24,279 nt of DNA from a bacterium (GCA_017995595.1 JAGOIO010000002.1:1-24279); one strand, 5' to 3'; positions 1-8,003 are shown, counted from the first letter of the stretch. Program-made: numbers and translations. Notes: generated by a model not told the origin, from the letters alone.

Positions 1-270
1 TTAATGGTGGGTTTAGGAGAAACCGTTGAAGAATTGGAAGAAATGTTTTGTGATATAAAGTCTGTCGGGTGTGATATTTTAACTGTCGGACAATATATTC
101 AGCCGTCAAAAGAACATTTGCCTGTCATGAAATATTATACGATAGCGGAATTTGAAGCCTTAAAAGATTTAGCTAAAAAATGTGGCATAAAAAATTATCA
201 AATAGGACCTTTGGTTAGAAGCTCATATAATGCTGTTGAAACTGAAAAGAAAGTTGAGGAAAACAGGTAA
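1..270 (+). CDS. lipA: Lipoyl synthase, C-terminal part (5' end outside window)
   Basis: Radical SAM enzyme that inserts two sulfurs into protein-bound octanoyl groups to make the lipoyl cofactor. The frame is open from base 1, so only the last 89 codons are present. The signature LipA C-terminus is visible: LMVGLGET, then DILTVGQYIQPSKEHLPV, then GPLVRSSYNA, which carries the conserved RSSY motif near the end of the family. The cluster-binding cysteine motifs lie upstream of the window and cannot be checked. The stop overlaps the next start (TAATG), so the two genes are probably translationally coupled. Identification is firm. Confidence 0.93.
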   Translation, partial: LMVGLGETVEELEEMFCDIKSVGCDILTVGQYIQPSKEHLPVMKYYTIAEFEALKDLAKKCGIKNYQIGPLVRSSYNAVETEKKVEENR

Positions 271-710
271 TGGAAAATAAAAGTAAAGCCGGTGAATTGT
301 TTAAATGCGGATATAATTGTTCTCAAGCCGTTTTTTGTGCATATTGTGAAGATTTAGGTATAAATCTTGAAACAGGTTTAAAACTCTCATCATCTTTTGG
401 TGGTGGAATGGGCAGAATGAGAGAAGTTTGCGGTGCAGTTTCTGCGATGTTTATGATATTAGGCTTAAAACAGGGATATACAACATCAAATGATAATGAG
501 GCAAAAACTGCTCAGTATGAAAAAATCCAGAGATTAGCCAAAATATTCAGAGAAAAATTTGGAACAATAATTTGTAGAGAATTATTGAACAATCCTGATA
601 CAAGTCCTGTTGCTACAAAAAGAACTCCTGATTTCTATGAGACAAGACCATGCTTAAAATTTATAGAGTATGCAGGACAAATTATTGAAAAGGAAATTTT
701 AAATAAATAA
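270..710 (+). CDS. C_GCAxxG_C_C family probable redox protein
   Basis: Small 146-residue protein matching the C_GCAxxG_C_C family (often annotated as a putative redox-active protein). No signal peptide is visible. Cysteines at 13 and 17 (CGYNC), the glycine-rich stretch SSFGGGMGRM at 41-50, C54-G-A followed by G65, then C102 and C128 reproduce the spaced-cysteine pattern that names the family. The third position reads CGAVSAM rather than the textbook GCA order. The biochemical role of the family is not firmly established; the pattern suggests a metal or redox site. The ATG overlaps the lipA stop by one base, so it is cotranscribed with lipoate synthesis. Family call is good, function unknown. 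Confidence 0.8.
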   Translation: MENKSKAGELFKCGYNCSQAVFCAYCEDLGINLETGLKLSSSFGGGMGRMREVCGAVSAMFMILGLKQGYTTSNDNEAKTAQYEKIQRLAKIFREKFGTIICRELLNNPDTSPVATKRTPDFYETRPCLKFIEYAGQIIEKEILNK

Positions 711-757
711 ATTCAATAATGTATTGTATAATATTGTTGTAAAAACTTTGAGAAATT

Positions 758-1549
758 TTATTTATTTTTTCGTTGTTGGTCTATAAAAAATTTTCTTGTA
801 TCTTCAGATATTGATATGTTTTGTAGTGCAATATTGTACTTTTTTAGGTCTGCTATATTTTGTTGCTCTTTTAAAAGATCTTTTTTTACAGTTTTTATCG
901 AATTTTTAACTTTTTCAAATTCGCTTTTATGATTTTTCTTTCTAAGTTCCGCAACAACTAAATCCAGATCAGGAGATACGATTCCATATTGTGATGCAAT
1001 TTGAGCAGGGTCAGCTCCAGGTGCAAATCGGTATAGCCATTGGAATGTTAGAATATCATTGGCCGAAATGGTTATTACACCGTATTTGTGAGGTGTAAAC
1101 ATTATTCCGTCTTCAAAAGGACTATGTCCTAAGCCCAAAGCATGTCCTATTTCATGTAATATCGTGTGATAAACTTCATTCTCCGCCATATATTGTTGAT
1201 GAATAATTCCGTCTGATATGCCTATCTGAACTTCTGCTGAAAATAATCTTCCGATTTTATCAAAACTAAAGTAACAATATCCCAAAGCTTGTCTTTCAAC
1301 TCTTTGCCAATCAATATTAATTTGTGAATTCATCAGCGAGGTTACAATTTCAAATGAAATTTTACCACCACTGATTTTTTGCCATTCGTCTAACGCTTTC
1401 ATAACAAGACCTCTGTATTTGGCATCTTCATTGGCTTGTGTATAAAATCTGAATGGTGCAATATAAACTTTCAACGTTTGGCTACTATCACTCCAACGTC
1501 TTATTTTTCCATCTCTTAAACAATTTTGTAAATAAGTTTCCTTTTGCAT
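758..1549 (-). CDS. Matrixin-like zinc metalloprotease (metzincin, M10-type)
   Basis: 263-residue protein with a complete metzincin zinc site HEIGHALGLGH (H132, E133, H136, H142) followed at residue 150 by the Met-turn methionine in DGIM. Family knowledge predicts a zinc endopeptidase whose glutamate activates water. The catalytic domain covers roughly residues 20-175. The last ~70 residues are lysine- and glutamate-rich and look helical or coiled-coil. There is no N-terminal signal peptide or obvious pro-peptide cysteine switch, which is unusual for this normally exported family. No ribosome binding site precedes the ATG; instead a TTGCCT/TACAAT promoter places transcription start at the ATG. 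It is convergent with the upstream gene pair. Substrate unknown. Confidence 0.82.
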   Translation of the reverse strand: MQKETYLQNCLRDGKIRRWSDSSQTLKVYIAPFRFYTQANEDAKYRGLVMKALDEWQKISGGKISFEIVTSLMNSQINIDWQRVERQALGYCYFSFDKIGRLFSAEVQIGISDGIIHQQYMAENEVYHTILHEIGHALGLGHSPFEDGIMFTPHKYGVITISANDILTFQWLYRFAPGADPAQIASQYGIVSPDLDLVVAELRKKNHKSEFEKVKNSIKTVKKDLLKEQQNIADLKKYNIALQNISISEDTRKFFIDQQRKNK

Positions 1550-1555
1550 ATTTTT

Positions 1556-1584
1556 ATTGTATAATTATTTTCCGGATAAGGCAA
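1556..1584 (-). promoter_or_regulatory. Sigma-70-type promoter giving a leaderless metalloprotease mRNA
   Basis: On the minus strand, TTGCCT (1584-1579) and TACAAT (1561-1556) are separated by 17 bases. Six bases separate the -10 box from the ATG at 1549, so the predicted first base of the transcript is the A of the start codon. No Shine-Dalgarno sequence is present. Confidence 0.5.
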
Positions 1585-1652
1585 CTTAAAAGGGTTAAAA
1601 TTTAAGAAAAATATACAGGAAAGTTATTTATAACTGAAAGAGAGGGATATAA

Positions 1653-1985
1653 ATGGATATAATGAAAATGATGAAGCAAGCTCAAAATCTTCAAAAAAAA
1701 TTAAAAGATGTTCAAGATGAACTTGCAAGCACAGAAATTACCGCAGAATCAGCTGGCGGTGCTGTAAAAGTTACTTGTGATGGACAAGGTCATTTTAAGT
1801 CAATTAAATTGTCAGCAGAAGTGATTAATCCTGAAAATCCTTCAGCTGTTGATACTGATACAATAGAAACTTTAGAAGATGTTATTACAACTGCAATTAC
1901 TCAGGCTACAACTCAAGCCACAACTCAAATGGAAGCTAAGATGAAGTCTGTTACAGGTGGTATAAGTATTCCCGGATTGTTTTAA
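1653..1985 (+). CDS. ybaB: YbaB/EbfC family nucleoid-associated protein
   Basis: 110-residue DNA-binding protein of the YbaB/EbfC family, dimers of which bind DNA and help shape the nucleoid. The N-terminal amphipathic helix begins MDIMKMMKQAQNLQKKLKDV, followed by the conserved glycine segment SAGGAVKVTCDGQG near residues 33-46, the usual beta-sheet core. Length is typical. A strong AAAGAGAGGG ribosome binding site lies just upstream. It sits two bases before recR, the classic ybaB-recR arrangement, which supports both calls. Confidence 0.93.
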   Translation: MDIMKMMKQAQNLQKKLKDVQDELASTEITAESAGGAVKVTCDGQGHFKSIKLSAEVINPENPSAVDTDTIETLEDVITTAITQATTQATTQMEAKMKSVTGGISIPGLF

Positions 1986-1987
1986 TA

Positions 1988-2584
1988 ATGATTTATTCAA
2001 AATCAATAGCAACTTTAATTGAGCAGTTTCAAAAATTTCCGTCAGTAGGACCAAAATCTGCACAAAGAATGGCTTTTTATCTTTTAAAAATGCCTGAAAG
2101 TGAGGTGCAAAAATTCGCAAAGGCTGTTATTGAGGCTAAAGCAAATACTCATGCTTGTGAAATTTGTTTTAATATGTCCTCTTCTAGTCCTTGTGAAATA
2201 TGTTCTTCTAATTCTCGAGACAGGTCAATAATTTGTGTCGTTTCCGAGACAAAGGACCTTATTGCTATTGAAAAGACTAATGAATATCAAGGACTATACC
2301 ATGTTTTGCAGGGGTTAATTTCACCTATTGATGGTATTGGTGCTGATGATATAAGGATAAAAGAACTTTTGCAGAGACTTGTCAATGATGAGGTAAAAGA
2401 AATAATTCTTGCTCTTAGCCCGTCTGTGGAAGGAGAGGCAACGAGTCTTTACTTAAATAAACTTATAAAACCTTTTGGTATAAAAATTACACGTATTGCT
2501 TTTGGACTTCCTGTGGGTGCAGATTTAGAGTATGCAGATGAAATTACTCTCGCAAAAGCTATAGAAGCTAGACGTGAGCTATAA
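1988..2584 (+). CDS. recR: Recombination mediator RecR
   Basis: 198-residue protein of normal RecR length. RecR works with RecO (and RecF) to load RecA onto single-stranded DNA at gaps. Visible domains: an N-terminal helix-hairpin-helix (FPSVGPKSAQRMAFYLL, 17-33), a four-cysteine zinc finger (C57, C60, C69, C72), and a Toprim domain beginning CVVSETKDLIAIE and continuing through the Walker-B-like GLYHVLQG region, with the C-terminal hydrophobic tail. The stop of ybaB is two bases before the ATG, so expression is coupled. Confidence 0.96.
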   Translation: MIYSKSIATLIEQFQKFPSVGPKSAQRMAFYLLKMPESEVQKFAKAVIEAKANTHACEICFNMSSSSPCEICSSNSRDRSIICVVSETKDLIAIEKTNEYQGLYHVLQGLISPIDGIGADDIRIKELLQRLVNDEVKEIILALSPSVEGEATSLYLNKLIKPFGIKITRIAFGLPVGADLEYADEITLAKAIEARREL

Positions 2585-2632
2585 TAAGTGCTAAAATAAT
2601 AGTATAAGTTTTGTTTTATTTTGGAGAAATTT

Positions 2633-3229
2633 ATGAAAAAGATTCTTATAGTATTTATCTTTTTAATGATGTTTATTTTGCCTGTTAGTGCAAAATCTGA
2701 TAAGTTGAAAAAAAAGACTACAGTTTTTGCAAGAGCTTTGGTTGAATTTTCTTCGCTATATCCTGAAAAAAATTATAAGGTTGAAACCCTTGAGCCGATA
2801 GTTATTGATGGAACTCATTATATTCAAGGTGGGGCTTATATTTCAGGAGTTGTTTCAAGAGTATATCCGCCTCAGCATGGTAAAAAGTCTGCTTATTTTG
2901 AATTTGTTCCTACCAGTATTATTTATAATGATGAACCTGTTGAGGGTTTTGAACCTGCAAGCTATATTTGTGAAATAAATGAATATAGTACAAAAGGCGG
3001 AGTAAAAAAAAGAGTGTTAAAAGTCGTTGTGGATAAAACATTTGGAATGTTTACAAAAGGAATTGCTTTTATCGAGGGTGTTTACAGCGGAGATAACGGA
3101 TATCGCTTAAAAAATGGTGTTAAACGTGTTTATGACCAGTCTTTTGTTTCAAATGTTCAATTGGGACAAGAGATAAATATTAATAAGAATGATTATGTTG
3201 TTTTAAAATTTAAGAAAAGAAATTATTAG
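2633..3229 (+). CDS. Secreted protein of unknown function
   Basis: 198-residue protein not assigned to a known family. The ATG at 2633 is preferred over an in-frame TTG at 2621 because a GGAGA ribosome binding site (2623-2627) lies five bases before it. A clear Sec signal peptide is present: MKK, a hydrophobic core (ILIVFIFLMMFILP) and a VSA cleavage site around residue 20. The mature part is lysine-rich, beta-strand-like, with alternating hydrophobic residues and the motif GGAYISGVVSRV, and appears to be a periplasmic or outer-surface protein. It follows recR after 48 bases and may be cotranscribed, but no functional link is evident. Confidence 0.75.
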   Translation: MKKILIVFIFLMMFILPVSAKSDKLKKKTTVFARALVEFSSLYPEKNYKVETLEPIVIDGTHYIQGGAYISGVVSRVYPPQHGKKSAYFEFVPTSIIYNDEPVEGFEPASYICEINEYSTKGGVKKRVLKVVVDKTFGMFTKGIAFIEGVYSGDNGYRLKNGVKRVYDQSFVSNVQLGQEININKNDYVVLKFKKRNY

Positions 3230-3307
3230 AAATCGTTAAGTCGGCTAATTCATTTGTTGAAATTTTTTGTTAATATGATTTGGTAAGTTTTTATAAAAGG
3301 ACAAATT

Positions 3308-4312
3308 TTGAGTAATATTTTAGAAATAAAAGATTTAGAAGTTGAATATAAAGTTAGTGATATATTCAATCAAAATTCACTGGTACATGCTGTAAATGGT
3401 GTGTCTTTAGATATAAAGCGTGGTGAAATCTTTGCTATTGCAGGAGAGTCAGGTTGCGGAAAATCTACATTGGCAAAGGCTATTTTAAAATTGGCAAATA
3501 TAAAGTCCGGCGATGTAGTTTTGAATTTGTCAGATGATAAGAATATTTCAATTTCAAAAATGTCCAAAAAAGATGAAAAATTGTTTAGAGAAAAAGCTCA
3601 AATGATTTTTCAAAATCCTTATTCCAGTTTAAATCCAAAGATGAAAATTTATGACATCTTAAAAGAGCCTTTAATTATAAATAAAGATGTTAAAATCGAC
3701 GGAGAAAAGAGATTTCGAGATTTAAGTAAATTTGAGATTGATGAGTATTTAAAAAATATAATTTCAAAAGTAGGATTGGAAGAAAGTTCGTTAAGCTTGT
3801 ATCCACATGAGTTTTCTGGCGGACAACGTCAAAGAATTGCAATAGCAAGAGCGTTGGTTTTAAATCCTGAAATAATAATTGCAGATGAACCTGTAAGTGC
3901 CTTAGATGTAAGTATTCAGGCTCAAATAATAAATATGTTAAAAAAATTAAAAGAGCAGTTTGATTTAACTATAATCTTTATTTCTCATGATTTAAGTGTA
4001 ATTGAATATATTTCTGATTCTGTTGCAATAATGTATTTGGGAGAAATTGTAGAACAAGGTACTTGTGATGAAATATTTTTAAATTCCAAGCACCCTTACA
4101 CAAAAGCTCTTTTAGGTTCTGCACCATCTTTTGAAAACAAAGAAAAAACAAAATTATGTGGTGAATTACCGTCGCCAACGGCATTACCAGAAGGGTGTAA
4201 ATTCCATACTCGTTGTCCGTTTGCGTTTGATAAATGTAAACTGGAAATTCCTCAAAAAAAATATTTATCAAAAACTCATTTTTTGTCGTGTTTTTTATCT
4301 GAAAATAAGTAA
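3308..4312 (+). CDS. Oligopeptide/dipeptide ABC transporter ATP-binding protein (OppF/DppF type)
   Basis: 334-residue cytoplasmic ATPase that would power peptide (or nickel-type) import. All nucleotide-binding motifs are intact: Walker A GESGCGKST (46-54), Q-loop FQNP (Q102), signature FSGGQ (169-173), Walker B IIIADEP (189-195) and H-loop H227. The C-terminal oligo_HPY extension (from about 262) carries cysteines 297, 303, 310 and 328; related domains in DppD-like proteins can hold an iron-sulfur cluster. Translation starts at TTG, seven bases after AAAGG. No permease, binding protein or second ATPase lies next to it in this window, so the partner subunits must be elsewhere. Substrate specificity cannot be told from sequence. 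Confidence 0.92.
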   Translation: MSNILEIKDLEVEYKVSDIFNQNSLVHAVNGVSLDIKRGEIFAIAGESGCGKSTLAKAILKLANIKSGDVVLNLSDDKNISISKMSKKDEKLFREKAQMIFQNPYSSLNPKMKIYDILKEPLIINKDVKIDGEKRFRDLSKFEIDEYLKNIISKVGLEESSLSLYPHEFSGGQRQRIAIARALVLNPEIIIADEPVSALDVSIQAQIINMLKKLKEQFDLTIIFISHDLSVIEYISDSVAIMYLGEIVEQGTCDEIFLNSKHPYTKALLGSAPSFENKEKTKLCGELPSPTALPEGCKFHTRCPFAFDKCKLEIPQKKYLSKTHFLSCFLSENK

Positions 4313-4340
4313 ATTTTCTTAAAATAATGAGTTTAGAGTG

Positions 4341-4369
4341 TTAACAATAATGAAAGGTTGTAGTATTAT
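4341..4369 (+). promoter_or_regulatory. Promoter giving a leaderless acyltransferase mRNA
   Basis: TTAACA (4341-4346), a 17-base spacer and TATTAT (4364-4369) lie upstream of the ATG at 4376. Six bases separate the -10 box from the ATG, so the transcript is predicted to start at or next to the start codon. The nearest AAAGG is 18 bases from the ATG, too far for normal initiation. Confidence 0.5.
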
Positions 4370-4375
4370 TGAGTT

Positions 4376-5188
4376 ATGAACGTTCAAGAATTATATCCTG
4401 ATGTACCACCAACAAAGCTAAGAAATCAAGATGAAAAGTTTCGTCCGGCAAAGACATCTCCGTTTTGGTTGTGGGTTGCGAATATGTTTTTCTATAATAT
4501 GTTAGAAAATAGATTTTTTGCTTTAAGGTATAAGGGAGAAGAAAATTTTCATAAAAGAGATAACCAATATCCGACTATTGCGTTTGCACCACATACAAAC
4601 TGGTGGGACGGTATCGTTGGGTATAATGTTGTTCGCCGAATTTTTGGTAAGGAAATTCGTTTAATGGTTGAAGAGTTAAATAGATTTCCGTTGCTTCGAC
4701 GTGGCGGAGCGTTTCCTGTAAATAAGAAATCTCCTCAAGCTTCAATGAGAGCTTTAAAATATTCTGTTGATGTAATTAATGATTTAGGAAATGTTTTGTA
4801 TATTTTCCCTCAAGGAATTATAAAACCTCCAAATTACAGACCTATCGAATTTCAAACCGGTCTTGCTTATATTGCAGAAAAGGCTGTCAAAAAATATGGC
4901 AAAGTGAATTTAATGCCAATAGGCGTAAATTATTGTTTTTTAAGAGCTGATAAACCTGAAGTTATGGTTGATATCGCAGAGCCTATTATTTTAGACCATG
5001 ATATACCAAGAAAAGATTTATCACACATGTTGGAAAATGCTTTGGAAACGGTTTGCGATGTTCAAATGCAACAAATTGCGAACGGTCAACTTGAACCTTA
5101 TCAAACTCTTTTTCAACAAAAATTAAAATGGTACAGAAAGATAGAACAACGTTTAAAGAAAATTGAAATAAAAGGCTCTGGAGTTTAA
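4376..5188 (+). CDS. PlsC-like 1-acylglycerol-3-phosphate acyltransferase family protein
   Basis: 270-residue membrane-associated acyltransferase of the LPLAT family, expected to transfer an acyl chain to a lysophospholipid or related acceptor. The catalytic HX4D motif is present as HTNWWD (H73, D78). The acceptor-binding block reads RRGGAFPVNK (108-117) and the phosphate-binding block FPQG (144-147) where FPEG is usual. A hydrophobic segment near 30-42 may anchor it. The exact substrate (phosphatidic acid synthesis or another lipid) cannot be decided. It has no Shine-Dalgarno sequence and a promoter that predicts a leaderless message. The stop codon lies inside the terminator hairpin. Confidence 0.8.
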   Translation: MNVQELYPDVPPTKLRNQDEKFRPAKTSPFWLWVANMFFYNMLENRFFALRYKGEENFHKRDNQYPTIAFAPHTNWWDGIVGYNVVRRIFGKEIRLMVEELNRFPLLRRGGAFPVNKKSPQASMRALKYSVDVINDLGNVLYIFPQGIIKPPNYRPIEFQTGLAYIAEKAVKKYGKVNLMPIGVNYCFLRADKPEVMVDIAEPIILDHDIPRKDLSHMLENALETVCDVQMQQIANGQLEPYQTLFQQKLKWYRKIEQRLKKIEIKGSGV

Positions 5189-5203
5189 TCCAAAGCCTTT
5201 TAT
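5171..5203 (+). terminator. Rho-independent terminator overlapping the end of the acyltransferase gene
   Basis: AAAGGCT at 5171-5177 pairs with AGCCTTT at 5194-5200, followed by a T-rich run. The left arm and loop contain the last codons and stop of the acyltransferase gene. It sits between convergent genes and could also act on the minus-strand operon that ends at 5214. Confidence 0.65.
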
Positions 5204-5213
5204 TTATATAAAT

Positions 5214-5588
5214 TTATTCATTTTCAACGAGTTCTATTTCGTATCCGTCAGGGTCTTTTATAAATGCGATTTTCATTCCGTAGTTTTCAAGAGTAGTTGG
5301 AGGATAAGTATATTGAATTCCAAAACGGTCAAGCCTTTTTTCAAAATCTTCAAAATATACTTCAAAAGCAAGATGACCAAAACCGCTACCGTGAGTGTAT
5401 CCTTCCTCTGGAGTCTCATCATTATAAGTTAACTCAATTTGCGTTTGTCCGTCTTCATCTGATAAAAAATACAAATTGCAATCTTCGAGTCTCATTTCAT
5501 TTGTAACGTTCATCTCAAACAATTCTTGATAGAATGCCAAGGATTTTTGTATATCTTTAACTCTTAGCATTACATGTAAAAATCTCAT
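5214..5588 (-). CDS. gloA: Lactoylglutathione lyase (glyoxalase I)
   Basis: 124-residue vicinal-oxygen-chelate (VOC) protein. It begins MRFLHVMLRV, nearly identical in pattern to the start of E. coli GloA. The four expected metal ligands are visible: H5, E52 (QIELTYN), H72 (GFGHLAFEV) and E119 (DPDGYEIELVE). Glyoxalase I isomerises the hemithioacetal of methylglyoxal and glutathione, or another thiol where glutathione is absent, so the cosubstrate here is uncertain. A good AGAAGG ribosome binding site precedes the ATG. It is the last gene of the minus-strand run and lies 15 bases after its paralogue. Confidence 0.87.
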   Translation of the reverse strand: MRFLHVMLRVKDIQKSLAFYQELFEMNVTNEMRLEDCNLYFLSDEDGQTQIELTYNDETPEEGYTHGSGFGHLAFEVYFEDFEKRLDRFGIQYTYPPTTLENYGMKIAFIKDPDGYEIELVENE

Positions 5589-5603
5589 ATTTTACCTTCT
5601 TTC

Positions 5604-5978
5604 TTATTTATTTTTCTCAATCAATTCTATTTCATATCCATCAAAATCTTTTATAAATGCAATAACTGTTGTTGAGTTTGGAGGAGAATAAGGCTTTTTG
5701 AAATATTCTAAACCAAGTTCTTTCATTTTTATTTCAAAATCACTTATTGATTTTACTCTAAATCCGAAATGCCCAAATCCTTTTCCAAAGTCAACATTTT
5801 TATTTTGAGGATTATACATAAGCTCAATTTCAACGTTTTCTGTTTCATCAGTTAAAAAATATAATTTATTTCCGTCAAATTCTTTTTGTTTAACGATTTT
5901 CATATCAAGTAGTTTTGTGTAAAAATCAAGAGCTTTTTCAATATTGCTAACTCGAATCATTGTGTGTGAAAGAATCAT
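5604..5978 (-). CDS. Second glyoxalase I-like VOC protein (paralogue of the adjacent gloA)
   Basis: 124 residues from the ATG at 5978. An alternative GTG at 5990 would overlap ispF, but a GAGAAG site four bases before the ATG and the equal length of the paralogue favour 5978. It has the same layout as the neighbouring gloA: LSHTMIRV at the start, EIELMYN, GFGHFGFRV and DGYEIELIE, so all four metal ligands appear retained. The two proteins probably arose by tandem duplication and have diverged well outside the motifs. Its ATG follows the ispF stop by one base. Substrate could be the same hemithioacetal or a different small molecule. Confidence 0.82.
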   Translation of the reverse strand: MILSHTMIRVSNIEKALDFYTKLLDMKIVKQKEFDGNKLYFLTDETENVEIELMYNPQNKNVDFGKGFGHFGFRVKSISDFEIKMKELGLEYFKKPYSPPNSTTVIAFIKDFDGYEIELIEKNK

Positions 5979-5979
5979 T

Positions 5980-6465
5980 TTACTTCTCACTTATTAAAAG
6001 TACAACCGCATTAGCTTCAATAGCTTCTAAATGTCCGACAGCGTCCATTTTTTCATTAGTTTTTGCTTTTACAGAAATTTGATTTTCTTCAATGCAAAGT
6101 TCTTTAGCTAAAAGAGTTTTCATTTTGGGAATATGAGGCATCATTTTAGGTGCTTGAGCAATAATATTAGAGTCAAGATTATTTATTTTATAGCCTTTTT
6201 GCTTTATTAACTCATAGACTTTTTTTAGTAAAATTACACTTGATATGTCTTTAAATTCGGCAGATGTGTCAGGAAAAAGAGTTCCAATATCAGCAAGGCA
6301 TAAAGCTCCAAGCATAGCATCAATTATTGCATGGATTAAAACATCAGCATCGGAGTGTCCAAGTAAGCCTTTTGCGTAAGGTATTTTTATTCCTCCTAAT
6401 ATGAGGTCTCTGTTCTCTGTCAGTTTATGTATATCGTAGCCAGTTCCGATTCTAAATTTTTGCAT
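5980..6465 (-). CDS. ispF: 2-C-methyl-D-erythritol 2,4-cyclodiphosphate synthase
   Basis: 161 residues, normal IspF length. Catalyses cyclisation of CDP-methylerythritol 2-phosphate, releasing CMP, in the MEP pathway to isoprenoids. The sequence starts FRIGTGYDIHKL with zinc ligands D11 and H13, then GLLGHSDADVLIHAIIDA with ligand H45, then FPDTS and the C-terminal KAKTNEKMDAVG block, all family signatures. GGAAGG lies six bases before the ATG. It is a free-standing enzyme, not fused to IspD. It sits inside a five-gene minus-strand run together with a HAD phosphatase and NUDIX hydrolase. Confidence 0.96.
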   Translation of the reverse strand: MQKFRIGTGYDIHKLTENRDLILGGIKIPYAKGLLGHSDADVLIHAIIDAMLGALCLADIGTLFPDTSAEFKDISSVILLKKVYELIKQKGYKINNLDSNIIAQAPKMMPHIPKMKTLLAKELCIEENQISVKAKTNEKMDAVGHLEAIEANAVVLLISEK

Positions 6466-6482
6466 TGTATTCCTTCCAAAAT

Positions 6483-7301
6483 TTAAGCTTTACAGAATTT
6501 TTCTGCATATTCAGGTATAAATTTTTCAACAGCCTTAACAAAACCGTTATTGTCAACAGTTTCGGTTATGAAATCTGCAACTTCTTTTAATTCAGGCGTT
6601 GCATTTCCCATCGCAACTTTTATACCTCCTGATTTAAGAAGTGCAATATCGTTATTTTGGTCGCCTATTGTCAAAACTTCTTCGGTTTTTAAGTTGTAAT
6701 ATTTTTTCAAAAATTCTACGGCATTTGCCTTTGTTGCTTCTTTATTTGCCATTTCACAAAAATATGGCATTGATTTTACAAAATAAAGTTCAGGATACTT
6801 ATTAGTTAAGTAATTTAGCCAATCAGTTACTCTATCAGCGTTTTCAAAATCTATTCCGAGCATTTTGTTTATGTGGCTTAATTCAAGACTTGAGAAATCG
6901 TGAACGATAAATTCTCCTGAGCGTTCGTTTGTATAACGTCTTATTACTTCATCATCTTGTTCAACATAAAGCTTTTCATTCATATATAAATTTAAGTGAA
7001 CATCATTGTTCTTTGCCCATTTCATTATTTCTCGAGCTTTTTGCGGGTCTAAATTCTTTTCAAAAAGAACTTTATCGCCCTCTTTTATTAATCCTCCTTG
7101 ATAAGAAACTATTGGTGTTGTAAGTCCCAGTTGGTCCGCAATAAATTTTGTTGCTGTTTGCATTCTCCCTGTAACAAGTATAACTTTAACTCCAATAGAA
7201 TTAAGTCTTTTTATGCAATCTTTTACTTCTTGATTAAATGTAAAGTCGTATTTTAAAATAGTGCCGTCTATATCTGTTGCTATTAATTTTATTTTACTCA
7301 T
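6483..7301 (-). CDS. Cof-type HAD-superfamily phosphatase
   Basis: 272-residue HAD hydrolase of the Cof (IIB cap) subfamily, expected to dephosphorylate sugar phosphates or similar metabolites in the cytoplasm. Motif I is ATDIDGT (nucleophile D10, acid/base D12), motif II T44 in LVTGR, motif III lysine near 191 (KANAVEFL), and motif IV GDQNND (D214, D218). A large cap domain lies between motifs II and III. Its ATG lies eight bases inside the end of the NUDIX gene, so translation is coupled. True substrate cannot be assigned from sequence. Confidence 0.9.
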   Translation of the reverse strand: MSKIKLIATDIDGTILKYDFTFNQEVKDCIKRLNSIGVKVILVTGRMQTATKFIADQLGLTTPIVSYQGGLIKEGDKVLFEKNLDPQKAREIMKWAKNNDVHLNLYMNEKLYVEQDDEVIRRYTNERSGEFIVHDFSSLELSHINKMLGIDFENADRVTDWLNYLTNKYPELYFVKSMPYFCEMANKEATKANAVEFLKKYYNLKTEEVLTIGDQNNDIALLKSGGIKVAMGNATPELKEVADFITETVDNNGFVKAVEKFIPEYAEKFCKA

Positions 7302-7869
7302 TATTTTCCCTTTGTTGTATTACATCTAAAGATAATGCCTCTAAAACTTCTGCTCTCATTAATGAGCAAATTGTCTTAGAATCATTTATTATTCCCTTAT
7401 TTATCATACTGTAAACTTTGTCCATTGAATATTCATTAACTCTTAAAAACTCATCTTCATCAAGATGTTGTTTTTTATAAGATAAATTTTCAGCTAAATA
7501 AAGATATAATTTTTCGTCGCAAATTCCGGGTGTTGTATAGATGAATCCAAGTTTTGTCCATTTTTCTGCAATATATCCGGTTTCTTCTTCAAGCTCTCTT
7601 TTAGCTGCAATGTCAGGATTTTCTCCATGTTCAAGTTTCCCCGCCGGAAGCTCCAATGATGTTTGATGAAGAGGATATCTAAATTGTTCTACCATAAGAA
7701 TTGTATTATTCTCCTTTTTTGCGAGAATGACTACGCCTCCAGGGTGTAGTGCTACTTCTCTGATAGACTTTTTACCATTTATTAATTCAACTTCATCTCG
7801 TATAATTTTAAAAACTTTTCCATTGTAGATTTCTTTTGTTGAGAGTGTCTTTTCAAAAAATTCTTCCAT
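7294..7869 (-). CDS. NUDIX hydrolase, ADP-ribose pyrophosphatase type
   Basis: 191 residues. A perfect Nudix box runs from G77 to Y99 (GKLEHGE, seven residues, RELEEETGY), the metal-binding catalytic helix. The preceding LELPAG and the upstream REVALHPGGVVILA strand pattern are typical of the ADP-ribose pyrophosphatase subgroup, which hydrolyses ADP-ribose to AMP and ribose 5-phosphate. AGAGG lies a few bases before the ATG. It is the first gene of the minus-strand run and overlaps the HAD gene by eight bases. A TATAAT hexamer (7892-7887) may be its -10 box, but no good -35 is seen. Confidence 0.88.
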   Translation of the reverse strand: MEEFFEKTLSTKEIYNGKVFKIIRDEVELINGKKSIREVALHPGGVVILAKKENNTILMVEQFRYPLHQTSLELPAGKLEHGENPDIAAKRELEEETGYIAEKWTKLGFIYTTPGICDEKLYLYLAENLSYKKQHLDEDEFLRVNEYSMDKVYSMINKGIINDSKTICSLMRAEVLEALSLDVIQQRENNE

Positions 7870-7930
7870 AAATACCTCTTGATGTTATTATAATATAAAA
7901 AAATATTAATTCCCTATTTTTTTCTCTATC

Positions 7931-7959
7931 TTGAATTTTGCTGAAATATTTGGTATAAT
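7931..7959 (+). promoter_or_regulatory. Sigma-70 promoter for the pilin-like gene
   Basis: TTGAAT (7931-7936) and TATAAT (7954-7959) with a 17-base spacer. Predicted start near 7966 gives a leader of about 38 bases, containing AGGA eight bases before the ATG at 8004. Confidence 0.7.
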
Positions 7960-8003
7960 AATATAAATTAGTATTGTTTTAATAAAGTTTTAGGACGTGA
8001 AAT

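Noticed and set aside
1872..2120. Minus-strand ORF across ybaB and recR
   Set aside because: It lies opposite two firmly identified genes and has no ribosome binding site or family features.
4131..4322. Plus-strand ORF in another frame at the end of the ABC ATPase gene
   Set aside because: Overlaps the conserved C-terminal oligo_HPY region; basic, low-information translation typical of a shadow frame.
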